39,197 nucleotides of DNA from positions 1 through 39,197 of the forward strand of contig UQKC01000019.1 of NCBI GenBank assembly GCA_900541495.1, given 5' to 3'. A model generated the notes under the pieces. That model did not search any database, was not told the origin of the DNA, and saw nothing but the letters and a program-made list of their open reading frames with translations. Positions 8,772 to 17,159 of the stretch are shown piece after piece. This stretch comes from an uncultured Ruminococcus sp. (GTDB lineage: Bacteria > Bacillota > Clostridia > Oscillospirales > Ruminococcaceae). Positions within the stretch are counted from its first letter, which is position 1. Each line of letters begins with the position of its first letter. Made by a program: the position numbers and the translations under genes.

Positions 8772-8807
8772 ATTTTTAAATAGGTATATATCAAGGAGGT
8801 GTGAGCT

Positions 8808-9437
8808 ATGCCGTCTATCCCGTCAATATCAATAAATACCAACACTGACAGCACCTTTGAAAGCAGCGAGGGAATGACCTCCCGTATCCGCAAAAAGGCT
8901 CTCGAAAGTCAGATAAGCAATGCCGAGCAGGAGCTTGAAAAGCTTTCCGCAAAGCAGACCGCCGAAAAGTCAAAGCTTAAGATCGAACTTACCAAGTATA
9001 AGACCGAGCTTTCCAAGCTTGAAAAGAACTCGGACGATAAGGAAAACGATCAGAAAACCGCCGATATGAAGCGCCGCTTCGATTCATTCGAGTGTCAGAC
9101 CTGCAAAAACAGACGTTATCAGGATCAGTCGGACGATTCGGGTGTTTCGTTCCAGACCGCTTCTCACATCGACCCGTCAGCGACTTATTCCGCAGTCCGT
9201 TCGCATGAAAACGAACACGTTGCGCGGAACAAAACTCAGGCTGAACAGCACGGTCAGAAGATAGCATATCAGACCGTCACGATAAACCGCGCAATATGTC
9301 CCGAATGTGGACGAAGCTATGTTTCGGGCGGCGTTACGCACACGGTCACAAAGGCTGACAACAGTGCCAAATACACTATCGGCGATATCAAGCTTGAAAA
9401 AGACCCCGTTGGCAGCATCGTGAACGTAGTTGCTTAG
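8808..9437 (+). CDS. Putative zinc metalloprotease with HExxH and two CxxC pairs
   Basis: A 209-residue protein with no signal peptide. A charged coiled-coil segment covers about 25-80. Cys96-x2-Cys99, then His-Glu-x2-His at 133-137 inside AVRSHENEHVARNK, then Cys164-x2-Cys167 (CPECGRS) follow. The HExxH context resembles the SprA-related / CJM1_0395-like putative metalloproteases, an assignment made from memory of that family and uncertain. The CxxC pairs could form a zinc ribbon or a redox-sensitive zinc site near the active site. Expression looks autonomous, with a good promoter, a short leader and a strong AGGAGGTG site. The stop codon TAG lies inside the TTAG boundary of repeat copy 1, so the C-terminus may have been changed by its insertion. 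Substrate and role are unknown. Confidence 0.75.
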   Translation: MPSIPSISINTNTDSTFESSEGMTSRIRKKALESQISNAEQELEKLSAKQTAEKSKLKIELTKYKTELSKLEKNSDDKENDQKTADMKRRFDSFECQTCKNRRYQDQSDDSGVSFQTASHIDPSATYSAVRSHENEHVARNKTQAEQHGQKIAYQTVTINRAICPECGRSYVSGGVTHTVTKADNSAKYTIGDIKLEKDPVGSIVNVVA

Positions 9438-9561
9438 GAAAAAGCTGATTAAAGCGAAGCGTTCGTTTTGCCATTTTGAGAAATGTACGAGTTTACGCCT
9501 TTAATGTCAATTTGACATAAACATTTTGAAAAATGGCAAAAACTAATCAGCGTTTCCTTAG
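9434..9561 (+). repeat. TTAG-bounded palindromic element, copy 1 (MITE-like)
   Basis: A 128-bp non-coding element with imperfect terminal inverted repeats ending in GCTGATTAA. Inside are long inner arms starting TTTTGCCATTTT and a central ATGTCAATTTGACAT dyad, so the whole element can fold into one hairpin. Both ends carry TTAG. It matches copy 3 base for base except for a missing GTAT near the right end. The left TTAG supplies the TAG stop of the putative metalloprotease gene. It separates convergent genes. Confidence 0.85.
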
Positions 9562-9570
9562 TATAACACA

Positions 9571-10260
9571 TTATTCCCCGTCGGCATTTTCGCCCTCGGG
9601 GATATTTTTTTGCTCCTGTAAATCTTGTGAAGCTTCAGCGGTTTCGGTCGTTCCAACTGTTTCCTCTGCGGCTTTCGATGCGTTGTGAAGCTCAATAGCG
9701 ACCTTTGTGAGCGGCGAAAGCTCCTTTTCCTGCTTTTTATTGCGTTCGATTATCTCTTTAGCCATAGCTGCGCCGTGCTCAAAGCTGTAAAACTCCGGGA
9801 AACCCTCCTGCTTTGAGAGGACATCGTACATTTCGCAGCAGCTTGAAACTCTGTACCAAAAAAATGCGCCTGCGATGAGGAACGGTGCAGCGATGATATT
9901 CAGCCATGATCCTGTGATAATCACACCGAAAGCAGAGAGCATAAACGCCAGCACCGAAGCCAGAACCCATTTTCCGTTCATCGAGTGGGCAAAGAATGAC
10001 GGCAGAATAACTATTATCGGCACAAGGTACATAAAGCCGCTTATCTGCGGAACTTTCTGCATCGTTTTGAGCGAATACATCGCCGAAAGCAGATCATAAG
10101 CGAAGATATAGACCATAAGTGCAATGCTGAAAATGCAGGAGAATTTCCACGCCGCTTTTCTTCTGCGCTCTATCTCGGACATACACTCCCTCTTCTGGTC
10201 AAGGCTCATTCCGCCGACCATTGTCGGGTCGAGGTTTATGCTTTTATTGAAACCTGCCAT
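9571..10260 (-). CDS. Uncharacterised integral membrane protein
   Basis: A 229-residue protein I do not recognise. A cytoplasmic N-terminus with a charged SEIERRRK stretch precedes about four predicted membrane helices: around FSCIFSIALMVYIFAYDLL, FMYLVPIIVILPSFF, and a pair from WVLASVLAFML through LNIIAAPFLIAGAFFW. A soluble tail of about 80 residues follows, rich in Glu, Lys and Ala. The ATG at 10260 is preferred over one 18 codons upstream because GGAAAGG precedes it by about 10 bases. It lies about 130 bases downstream of the other membrane-protein gene on the same strand, so the two may be co-expressed. Confidence 0.75.
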   Translation of the reverse strand: MAGFNKSINLDPTMVGGMSLDQKRECMSEIERRRKAAWKFSCIFSIALMVYIFAYDLLSAMYSLKTMQKVPQISGFMYLVPIIVILPSFFAHSMNGKWVLASVLAFMLSAFGVIITGSWLNIIAAPFLIAGAFFWYRVSSCCEMYDVLSKQEGFPEFYSFEHGAAMAKEIIERNKKQEKELSPLTKVAIELHNASKAAEETVGTTETAEASQDLQEQKNIPEGENADGE

Positions 10261-10390
10261 AGCTGTGACCCTTTCCTTTCCCCATATATAGTTTACATTT
10301 TGTATATTTTCCACGGTTTATACATCTTGTCTTGGATTTATATCTACTTAAAGTAATTTCTGATCTAAATATACACCAAGTAAATCAAAA

Positions 10391-11380
10391 TTACTTCTGC
10401 TCACTGTGATATTTTACATTTTCATCGTGAACGGCTTCGGTCTTGTTGAGGTAATTATCCCAAAGCTTGAGAGCGTTGTTGTAGTTCGCGGTGAACTTTT
10501 CCATATTCACGCCGAGCGCTTCACGCGGAAGTCTGAAACCGATGAAAAGGCTGTCGGACATTGCTGTGTATTTTATATCCTCGGCGAAGCTTGTTCCCGA
10601 GAGCATATAGCCAAGCTCGGTGCAGTTTTTATCAACGGGATATATCGTGCGCATATCAACAAGTATCGGGTCAACGGGATTGCCGTTCTCGCTCACGTTG
10701 TCGATGCCGACCGCATGACTGGTTTCGGCGTCGGCGATAACGATGATAGAATCGCCGCTCTGGAATTCCGCCATAAGCTTTGTCTGCGCCGACTGGTTGA
10801 AGTAAGCATCGAGGTTATCGTCGCTGTAGACCGCAGGAAGATAGCTGACGCGGACATAGACCTCGCCGTCGCCGTTGAAGTCCTCGCAGTAAGGTTCAAG
10901 CAGCTTTTCTATATCGCCCGTGCGGAAGTCGAGCTCGGAGTCGGAAGCCATTATCATTATCGCGACATCGGGTCTTTTATTGGTGACAACGTCCCTTATG
11001 AGGAAAACCGCAAGCAGGACTAACACCACGCCGACGATGAGCGGCATTTTGTTGTGGTAGAAAAAGTTGCCTATCTTCTCCCAAACTGTGTATTCCTTGA
11101 CAGGTTCGGCTTCGTGAGGGATATCCTCATCGGAGATGATGCCTTGTTTGAGCTTCATAAGCTCGATACGGTCGCGCTCGAGTTTTTTCTCATAGCGTTC
11201 ACGCTCCCGACGTTCCTTTTCGGCATGTTCTTTTTCTCGCTCCGCTTCGGCTTCAAGCTCCTCCTGACGCTGTTTTTCGTTTATTCGGCGCATATTTTCA
11301 AGGACGGAAACCTTTCCGCTGACCTCGGTCTTTTCGCCGCTTTCATCGTTTTTTATATCATTGTTTTTTTCTTCGGACAT
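10391..11380 (-). CDS. Uncharacterised coiled-coil membrane-anchored protein
   Basis: A 329-residue protein of unknown function. The N-terminal third (about 25-80) is a highly charged Glu/Arg/Lys coiled coil on the cytoplasmic side. A single membrane helix (about 112-130, LIVGVVLVLLAVFLI) follows, with a C-terminal domain of about 195 residues predicted outside the membrane. That domain starts DVAIMIMASDSELDF and includes an EDFNGDGEVYVRV segment with an Asp-rich, calcium-loop-like look. The ATG is preceded by AGGAGA, and a good promoter lies upstream. The topology suggests a scaffold or sensor linking a cytoplasmic coiled coil to an external domain; this is inference only. Confidence 0.75.
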   Translation of the reverse strand: MSEEKNNDIKNDESGEKTEVSGKVSVLENMRRINEKQRQEELEAEAEREKEHAEKERRERERYEKKLERDRIELMKLKQGIISDEDIPHEAEPVKEYTVWEKIGNFFYHNKMPLIVGVVLVLLAVFLIRDVVTNKRPDVAIMIMASDSELDFRTGDIEKLLEPYCEDFNGDGEVYVRVSYLPAVYSDDNLDAYFNQSAQTKLMAEFQSGDSIIVIADAETSHAVGIDNVSENGNPVDPILVDMRTIYPVDKNCTELGYMLSGTSFAEDIKYTAMSDSLFIGFRLPREALGVNMEKFTANYNNALKLWDNYLNKTEAVHDENVKYHSEQK

Positions 11381-11416
11381 AGCTTTCTCCTATGAATTAA
11401 AATATACTATTATAAA

Positions 11417-11445
11417 ATTGTAAAGCATTTGCCCGTTCAAGTCAA
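11417..11445 (-). promoter_or_regulatory. Promoter of the coiled-coil membrane protein gene
   Basis: On the minus strand TTGACT and TACAAT are separated by 17 bases, about 37 bases before the start codon. Confidence 0.65.
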
Positions 11446-11480
11446 GGGCGAAGCCGAAAGTTTCAGCAAACTTTCATACA

Positions 11481-12101
11481 TCAGAATAATTCCGCGAGCG
11501 AAGAAAGGCTGTTTATCTCAGCATCAAAGCGATCGGCAGAGCCGAAACCATAAGCCGCGTGGATAAATTTTGCGCCTGCGTAATACGCGCTGTCGCAGTC
11601 GCCCTGAGTATCTCCGACGTAGACTGCATTTTTAAGCCCGTTTCGTTCAATAATAAGCTTGATGTTATCTCCCTTTTTCAATAAGTTGTCGCCCCAGCAG
11701 ATATGGTCGGTGAAATATTTTTCCAGCTTGTAATGCTTCAAAAAGCACTCGATATAGCCCTGCTGACAATTGCTGACAATGAAAAGGGGACAGCGCTCTT
11801 TGAGGTATGCAAAGGTTTCCTCGGCTTTATCGTAAATTTCGCCGCCGTGTTCGGCGAGATAGTCATTTTCGTGCGAAGCGCAAAGTTCCATTATCTCCAT
11901 TCGGCGCTCTTTCGAATATTTTCCGAAGAATTTATCGGCGATAACGTCCATTGTCAGACCCATTATGCCTTGTATATCCGCCTGAGTGAGCCTAACATCT
12001 ATATCATTGTGCGCGAGCGCTTCATTCCACGAATCGGCAACGCTCTTTGAGCTGTCCCAGAGTGTTCCGTCAACATCAAATATGATACCGTCTGCGTTCA
12101 T
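11481..12101 (-). CDS. HAD-superfamily phosphatase (phosphoglycolate phosphatase-like)
   Basis: A 206-residue hydrolase with motif I DVDGTLWDS (nucleophile and acid-base Asp), an alpha-helical cap typical of subclass I, motif II FIVSNC, motif III Lys in the KKGDNI region, and motif IV VYVGDTQGDCDSA. It is most like small-molecule phosphatases of the Gph/beta-phosphoglucomutase group; the substrate cannot be read off. The start at 12101 is chosen over an ATG 27 codons upstream because AAAGGAA lies directly before it and the protein then begins at the conserved first strand. A consensus promoter sits 37-66 bases upstream. Confidence 0.88.
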   Translation of the reverse strand: MNADGIIFDVDGTLWDSSKSVADSWNEALAHNDIDVRLTQADIQGIMGLTMDVIADKFFGKYSKERRMEIMELCASHENDYLAEHGGEIYDKAEETFAYLKERCPLFIVSNCQQGYIECFLKHYKLEKYFTDHICWGDNLLKKGDNIKLIIERNGLKNAVYVGDTQGDCDSAYYAGAKFIHAAYGFGSADRFDAEINSLSSLAELF

Positions 12102-12137
12102 TTTTCTTTTTCCTTTCTGCTTTCTTTTCCATACATT

Positions 12138-12166
12138 ATTATATAGTATAAACCCAAAGCTGTCAA
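12138..12166 (-). promoter_or_regulatory. Promoter of the HAD phosphatase gene
   Basis: On the minus strand TTGACA and TATAAT are separated by 17 bases, a full consensus match. Confidence 0.75.
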
Positions 12167-12265
12167 TATCATTACATGGCACTGCCGCGGTCTTTCAACA
12201 GGAAGATCAACAGCAAATATTTTGTTAAAAACCGCCGCATTTCGCCGTAATTTCGTATGCCGCTA

Positions 12266-12298
12266 ACGGGCGGATATGGAATCCGCCCCTACGGAATC
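12266..12298. repeat. GC-rich dispersed palindrome, copy 2
   Basis: The arms GGGCGGAT and ATCCGCCC surround ATGGA, followed by CTACGG. It is closely related to the palindromes at 20-52 and 30247-30273. Confidence 0.65.
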
Positions 12299-12317
12299 TG
12301 CGTACCCTTACGAATTT

Positions 12318-12344
12318 AAATAATTACGCATTACGCATTAATTT
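12318..12344. repeat. Heptamer-type ATTACGC repeat
   Basis: Tandem AATTACGC/ATTACGC units adjoin a GC-rich palindrome. It is a sequence variant of the AATTCCG repeat seen elsewhere in the window. Confidence 0.5.
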
Positions 12345-12376
12345 AGTTCTTGCGTGAAAGTTGCGACAAATTTTTC

Positions 12377-12405
12377 TTGACATATATATCGGATTGGTAT
12401 ATAAT
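12377..12405 (+). promoter_or_regulatory. Promoter of rnj (RNase J)
   Basis: TTGACA and TATAAT are separated by exactly 17 bases, a perfect consensus. It points toward RNase J but lies about 385 bases upstream of the chosen start, which implies a long leader or an independent small RNA. Confidence 0.75.
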
Positions 12406-12795
12406 TAATCTGATTAATTATGTTCGGAATAAGGCATCGGCAGTCTTTCCCACAAGAGCGGAAAAGCTCTTTTTCTCACCGCGCCATATGCCCCTTGAAT
12501 GTTTTTTATCACACCGAAACTTGCTCTAATATTACGTCTTTACGAACGTTTCGGCTACATATTTCCTTGATGCAATACTTTATTACTTTTTTGCTCGGAA
12601 ATTTATTTTTTATACTATTTTAACACTATAACACTATGGGAACACCGAGATCACCGCTAAAAACCATTCACGACCGTTTTTTCACGCTCTATAGCTTGAT
12701 GTACGGCAAAATTTTTCCAAAACGGCGGAATGAACGCACGGCGGCAGATATTTTATTCGGCTTTTCCCCATGACCAGAAAAGCGAGGTTGAAAAA

Positions 12796-14952
12796 TTGGC
12801 TAACAACGAAAACGAGATCGAAACCATTACCGTCAATATGTACGGCGAGAGGATATCTCCAAAAAAACAGGACAAGACAGCGTCCGAACAGTCGGCGCAG
12901 AACAGCACTTCACGCTATAACCGCCCGAACGGTTATCATCAGAACGGATATCAGAAGAAAAATTACTACAGAAACGGCAAAAAGCCTTACTACAACTACA
13001 GACAGCGCACAAACCGTCAGGATCAGCGCCAGACAGCGCTTTCGATAACTCCCGAAAGCGATCCGCTCGGAGCTGCTATCTCCGCAGCAACGGCTGCTCC
13101 GACAGCTCCCGTTGTCCGCACGAACGCTCCGCAGAGAAACAGCAGACCGCAGTACCGTCAGAAAAACTACAACAGAAACCGTTCATCTCAGAATCAGAAC
13201 AACAAGGCTAACAGCGCTCCCCAGAACATCGGCGAGGCTTTGCAGGCTGCCGATATGACAGGCATTTTCAGAACAAATCACCGCAGCGTTAAGCGCACAC
13301 CGATCAGAATAATCCCACTCGGCGGAATCAACGAGATCGGCAAGAATATAACTGTTTTTGAGTGTGCAAACGATGCTTTCATCGTTGACTGCGGAATGAC
13401 ATTCCCCGACAGCGATATGCCCGGCGTTGACCTTGTTATCCCCGATTTCACATATATCGAGCAAAACGCTGACAAGATAAGGGGCGTTGTCATCACTCAC
13501 GGACACGAAGATCACATCGGCGCACTCGCTTATCTTCTCAAAAAGGTGAACATTCCCGTTTACGGAACAAGGCTTACTATCGGACTTATCGAGGGCAAGC
13601 TCAAAGAGCACGGTCTTCTCGAAAGTGCGAAGCTCAACGTTGTAAAACCCCGTCAGACGATAAAAATGGGCTGTATGGCGGTCGAATTTATCCGCGTTAA
13701 CCACTCTATCCCCGATGCGGTCGGACTTGCCATCCACACTCCTGCAGGCGTTATTGTCCACACGGGCGACTTCAAGGTCGACTTCACGCCTATCGAGGGC
13801 GGCATCATCGACCTTGCACGTTTCGGCGAACTCGGAAGCAGGGGAGTTCTTGCGCTTATGGCGGATTCGACCAACGCGGAACGTCCCGGTCACACGGCTT
13901 CGGAGCGAACAGTCGGAAACTCCTTTGTGAAGCTTTTCGACCGTGCAGAGAGCAAGCGCATAATCATTGCGACATTCTCCTCGAATATCCACCGCGTTCA
14001 GCAGATCGTCAACTGCGCTATTGCACACGACCGAAAGATCGCTGTATTTGGCAGAAGTATGCTCAACGTTATTTCGACTGCTATCGAGCTTGGATACCTG
14101 AAAGTTCCCGACGGACTTATCATCGACCTTGACGCTATGAACCGTTTCCCTGCGGAAAAGATAGTTCTTATCACGACGGGAAGTCAGGGCGAGCCTATGT
14201 CGGCGCTCTCGCGAATGGCTATGAACGAGCATAGGCACGTTACGATAACTCCGAATGATTTCATTATAATAAGCGCAAATCCTATCCCGGGCAACGAAAA
14301 GCTTGTAACAAAGGTCGTAAACGAGCTTCTCCGTGCAGGTGCGGAGGTTATTTACGAGTCGATGTACGATGTTCACGTTTCGGGACACGCTTGTCAGGAA
14401 GAACTTAAGCTTATACTTTCGCTGACAAAGCCGAAGTATTATATACCTGTCCACGGCGAATACAAGCACCTCAAAAAGCAGTCTGATCTTGCTATAGACC
14501 TTGGAATGGACCCGAACAATGTTATCATCTCGAACATTGGCAACGTCATCGAATCGGACGGCGTTGATATGAAGATAACGGGTCAGGTCCAGGCAGGAAG
14601 AGTATTCGTTGACGGACTCGGCGTAGGCGATGTCGGTTCTATCGTTATCCGCGACAGAAAGCATCTTGCCGAGGACGGACTTATCATCGCAGTTGCGACT
14701 ATCGAGCTTGAAAGCGGAACTATCCTTGCAGGTCCTGACGTTGTATCGAGAGGCTTTGTATATGTCCGTGAATCGGAGGAGCTTATGGTTGCGGCCAAGG
14801 AAATTCTCACGAACACGCTCACCGATTGTCTTGACTCGGGAACAAGAGAGTGGAACACGATAAAGACCCGAATGAAGGACGATCTCAGCGAATTCATCTT
14901 CCAGAAGACGAAGAGAAAGCCGATGATACTTCCTATTATAATGGAAATATAA
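12796..14952 (+). CDS. rnj: Ribonuclease J with long low-complexity N-terminal extension
   Basis: A metallo-beta-lactamase/beta-CASP ribonuclease for 5'-3' exonuclease and endonuclease action in mRNA decay and rRNA maturation. The catalytic fold starts at PIRIIPLGGINEIGKN. The zinc motif HGHEDHIG, the HTGDFK segment, the beta-CASP region with TTGSQGEPMSAL, and the PVHGEYKHL motif are all present. Before this fold lies an extension of about 165 residues rich in Asn, Gln, Tyr, Arg and Lys (KKNYYRNGKKPYYNYRQR). Typical RNase J is about 555 residues; this one is 718. I chose TTG at 12796 because GAGG precedes it at good spacing. An in-frame ATG at 12730 would add 22 residues but has no well-spaced site. 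The extension may bind RNA or drive condensation (inference). Confidence 0.93.
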   Translation: MANNENEIETITVNMYGERISPKKQDKTASEQSAQNSTSRYNRPNGYHQNGYQKKNYYRNGKKPYYNYRQRTNRQDQRQTALSITPESDPLGAAISAATAAPTAPVVRTNAPQRNSRPQYRQKNYNRNRSSQNQNNKANSAPQNIGEALQAADMTGIFRTNHRSVKRTPIRIIPLGGINEIGKNITVFECANDAFIVDCGMTFPDSDMPGVDLVIPDFTYIEQNADKIRGVVITHGHEDHIGALAYLLKKVNIPVYGTRLTIGLIEGKLKEHGLLESAKLNVVKPRQTIKMGCMAVEFIRVNHSIPDAVGLAIHTPAGVIVHTGDFKVDFTPIEGGIIDLARFGELGSRGVLALMADSTNAERPGHTASERTVGNSFVKLFDRAESKRIIIATFSSNIHRVQQIVNCAIAHDRKIAVFGRSMLNVISTAIELGYLKVPDGLIIDLDAMNRFPAEKIVLITTGSQGEPMSALSRMAMNEHRHVTITPNDFIIISANPIPGNEKLVTKVVNELLRAGAEVIYESMYDVHVSGHACQEELKLILSLTKPKYYIPVHGEYKHLKKQSDLAIDLGMDPNNVIISNIGNVIESDGVDMKITGQVQAGRVFVDGLGVGDVGSIVIRDRKHLAEDGLIIAVATIELESGTILAGPDVVSRGFVYVRESEELMVAAKEILTNTLTDCLDSGTREWNTIKTRMKDDLSEFIFQKTKRKPMILPIIMEI

Positions 14953-14963
14953 TTTGTACCCCT

Positions 14964-15046
14964 CTGTAGGGACGGGGGTTCACCGCCCGTTCGCAAACGA
15001 TGAATTTAAGGTTTTAAACGGGACGGGAAACCCGTCCCCTACAGAA
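14964..15046. repeat. Composite GC-rich palindromic element, copy 3
   Basis: An element of about 83 bp has outer inverted repeats CTGTAGGGACGGG and CCCGTCCCCTACAG, differing by one extra C. Each half also contains its own palindrome, for example GGGACGGG/CCCGTCCC. It lies between RNase J and gdpP. It looks like a complete form of the shorter copies elsewhere. Confidence 0.7.
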
Positions 15047-15123
15047 TAATGGTTTTATTTGCAGATAATACTGCGGTTCATAAATTTACCCCGTAAATTA
15101 CGCCCGTATGGAGGTGCGTTTAT

Positions 15124-17115
15124 TTGACAGGAAAACAATGGCTTGCTTTCAAGCTGGTATCAATTCTGCTCGTTGTCGTTTCAATGGCTTCGGCGTTTGC
15201 GCTTTCGGAAACGCAGCCTGCGATGTTCTGGACGATGCTCTGCATCACGGCGCTGACGGCGATAGCGTTCCTTGCGCTGTTTTCGGCGGCGCAGAAGAAT
15301 CTTCACCATTTCGTGACGGAAATGGAGTCACAGCTCAACGTTACCGAGCGTGACTCGCTTTACAAATTTCCTGCGCCTGCGGTGATAATCGACAGCGACG
15401 GCATAATCGTATGGTATAACATCTCATTCAGCGAAAATGTCTACAGTGCTGATGCTTTCGGCGTTGACATTCGCTCTATCATCGATGTTGACCTCGAAAA
15501 AGTTATGGCGAACAAGGAAACTACGGTCGATTTTGAGGCTTCGCACTTCCGCATCTCGGCGATAACGACCGAAAAGACGGATATCGAGTCGAAGCTCATC
15601 TCCTCGCTCACACTCCTCTACTTCGAGGACATCAGCGACCTTATCAATTTGCAGACCGAGATGAACAACCTCCGTCCGTCCGTTATGGTTATCTCGATAG
15701 ACAACTTTGAAGAGCTTCTTTCGGACGAAAAGGAGTCGGAAAAGTCGCATATCCTCATTCAGATCGAAAAGCTTCTCGAAACCTATCTCGAAGAAAAGCA
15801 CGGTATCCTGCGAAAGCTTGCTCCAGATCGCTTTTTCGCCGTTGCTGAGGACAGATACATCAACGCTATGATAGCGGACAAGTTCAAGATACTTGAAGAG
15901 GTCAGAGCTATCCCCGTTACTGGCAAGACCCCGATAACCCTTTCGATAGGCGTCGGCATCGGTTCGGTAGACCTCGAAGAGAGCGAACAGTTCGCACGTC
16001 AGGCACTTGAAATGGCGCAGGGCAGAGGCGGCGATCAGGCTGCCGTTAAGCGCGAAGATGGCTATGAATTCTTCGGCGGCGTTTCAAAGGGCATCGAAAA
16101 GCACACAAAGGTAAAAACACGTATCGTTGCGGCGGCACTCACGGACATCATCGAATCCTCGTCCTCCGTTTACATTATGGGACACAGAAACGGCGATATG
16201 GACAGCGTTGGTTCGGGCGCGGGACTTTGCGGCGCGATAAGGATACTTCGCCCCGATATCCCCGTAAACATGGTCGTTGACCTTGAACGTAACCTTGCAA
16301 AGCCTATCATAGGCAGACTTAATGAAAATCTCCGTGATGAAGAACCCGTTTTCATCTCGCCCGAGGACGCTCTCGGAAAAATGGACGAAAACAGCCTTCT
16401 CATCATCGTTGACACAAACAACAAAGACCTCCTCGACAGCCCCGAAGTTTATGCTGCCGCAAAGCAGGTCGTTGTCATTGACCACCACAGACAGGTCGTT
16501 AATTATATCGACAACGCTGTTATTTTCCACCACGAGCCTTACGCTTCGTCGGCGTGTGAAATGACGGCAGAGCTTATACAGTATTTTCCCGGCATCGACA
16601 AGCTCCAGAGCTACTATGCTGACGTTATGCTCGCGGGTATCATGCTCGACACAAAGGATTTCGTTATGCGCACGGGCGTGAGAACGTTCGAGGCGGCGGC
16701 TTTCCTCCGAAAGCTCGGTGCGGATATGGTCGCAGTAAAGAACCTTTTCGCGAACACAATGGCTTGCATACAGAAGCGTTCAAAGCTTATCGCCGATGCG
16801 GAGATATACAAGCGCTGTGCAATTGCAGTTGACGATACCGCGGACGAATACATTCGCGTTGCTTCGGCTCAGGCTGCCGATCAGATGCTTGAAATTGTCG
16901 GCGTTGACGCAAGCTTCGTTATATTCCGCATACCGACGGGTGTAAACATTTCCGCACGTTCGCTCGGTGCGATGAATGTTCAGATCATTATGGAAAAGCT
17001 CGGCGGCGGCGGTCACCAGACAATGGCGGCGGCTCAGCTCAACGATGTGAGAGTTACCGAAGCCAAGGCAAAGCTTATCAGCGCAATTGACGAATATATT
17101 CAAAACATTTCGTAA
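15124..17115 (+). CDS. gdpP: GdpP/YybT-type cyclic-di-AMP phosphodiesterase
   Basis: A membrane-bound DHH/DHHA1 phosphodiesterase that hydrolyses c-di-AMP to pApA. The 663 residues comprise two membrane helices (about 8-28 and 34-55), a PAS-like domain (about 75-170), a degenerate GGDEF domain (about 185-310) lacking the GGDEF signature, a DHH domain and a DHHA1 domain. The DHH domain has His354, Asp358 and Asp360 in GHRNGDMDS, Asp430 and Asp-His-His at 453-455. The DHHA1 domain shows GGGGHQ near 628. The start is TTG at 15124 with GGAGGTG upstream. Gene order gdpP-rplI-dnaB is conserved in Firmicutes. All metal ligands look intact. Confidence 0.95.
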   Translation: MTGKQWLAFKLVSILLVVVSMASAFALSETQPAMFWTMLCITALTAIAFLALFSAAQKNLHHFVTEMESQLNVTERDSLYKFPAPAVIIDSDGIIVWYNISFSENVYSADAFGVDIRSIIDVDLEKVMANKETTVDFEASHFRISAITTEKTDIESKLISSLTLLYFEDISDLINLQTEMNNLRPSVMVISIDNFEELLSDEKESEKSHILIQIEKLLETYLEEKHGILRKLAPDRFFAVAEDRYINAMIADKFKILEEVRAIPVTGKTPITLSIGVGIGSVDLEESEQFARQALEMAQGRGGDQAAVKREDGYEFFGGVSKGIEKHTKVKTRIVAAALTDIIESSSSVYIMGHRNGDMDSVGSGAGLCGAIRILRPDIPVNMVVDLERNLAKPIIGRLNENLRDEEPVFISPEDALGKMDENSLLIIVDTNNKDLLDSPEVYAAAKQVVVIDHHRQVVNYIDNAVIFHHEPYASSACEMTAELIQYFPGIDKLQSYYADVMLAGIMLDTKDFVMRTGVRTFEAAAFLRKLGADMVAVKNLFANTMACIQKRSKLIADAEIYKRCAIAVDDTADEYIRVASAQAADQMLEIVGVDASFVIFRIPTGVNISARSLGAMNVQIIMEKLGGGGHQTMAAAQLNDVRVTEAKAKLISAIDEYIQNIS

Positions 17116-17159
17116 AATTGAAATATAATATTACTTATAGTAGAAAGGAAGTAGTAAAA

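Larger units (their letters stand above)
12102..12795. other. Intergenic region between the HAD gene and rnj, including a long RNase J leader
   Basis: About 690 bases between divergent genes. It holds the minus-strand HAD promoter, a GC-rich palindrome (12266-12298), a heptamer-type repeat (12318-12344), a perfect plus-strand promoter at 12377-12405, and then a leader of about 385 nt before the RNase J start. The leader has a small AGAGC/GCTCT hairpin with a T run at 12455-12474. Short open frames here lack ribosome binding sites and protein-like composition, so I call no gene. Confidence 0.6.

Noticed and set aside
12420..12623. A short open frame in the RNase J leader
   Set aside because: There is no ribosome binding site or protein-like pattern; it is more likely leader RNA.
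13183..14664. A 493-codon open frame antisense to RNase J
   Set aside because: It is a shadow of a strongly codon-biased gene; it has no ribosome binding site and an unnatural composition, while RNase J shows all its catalytic motifs on the other strand.
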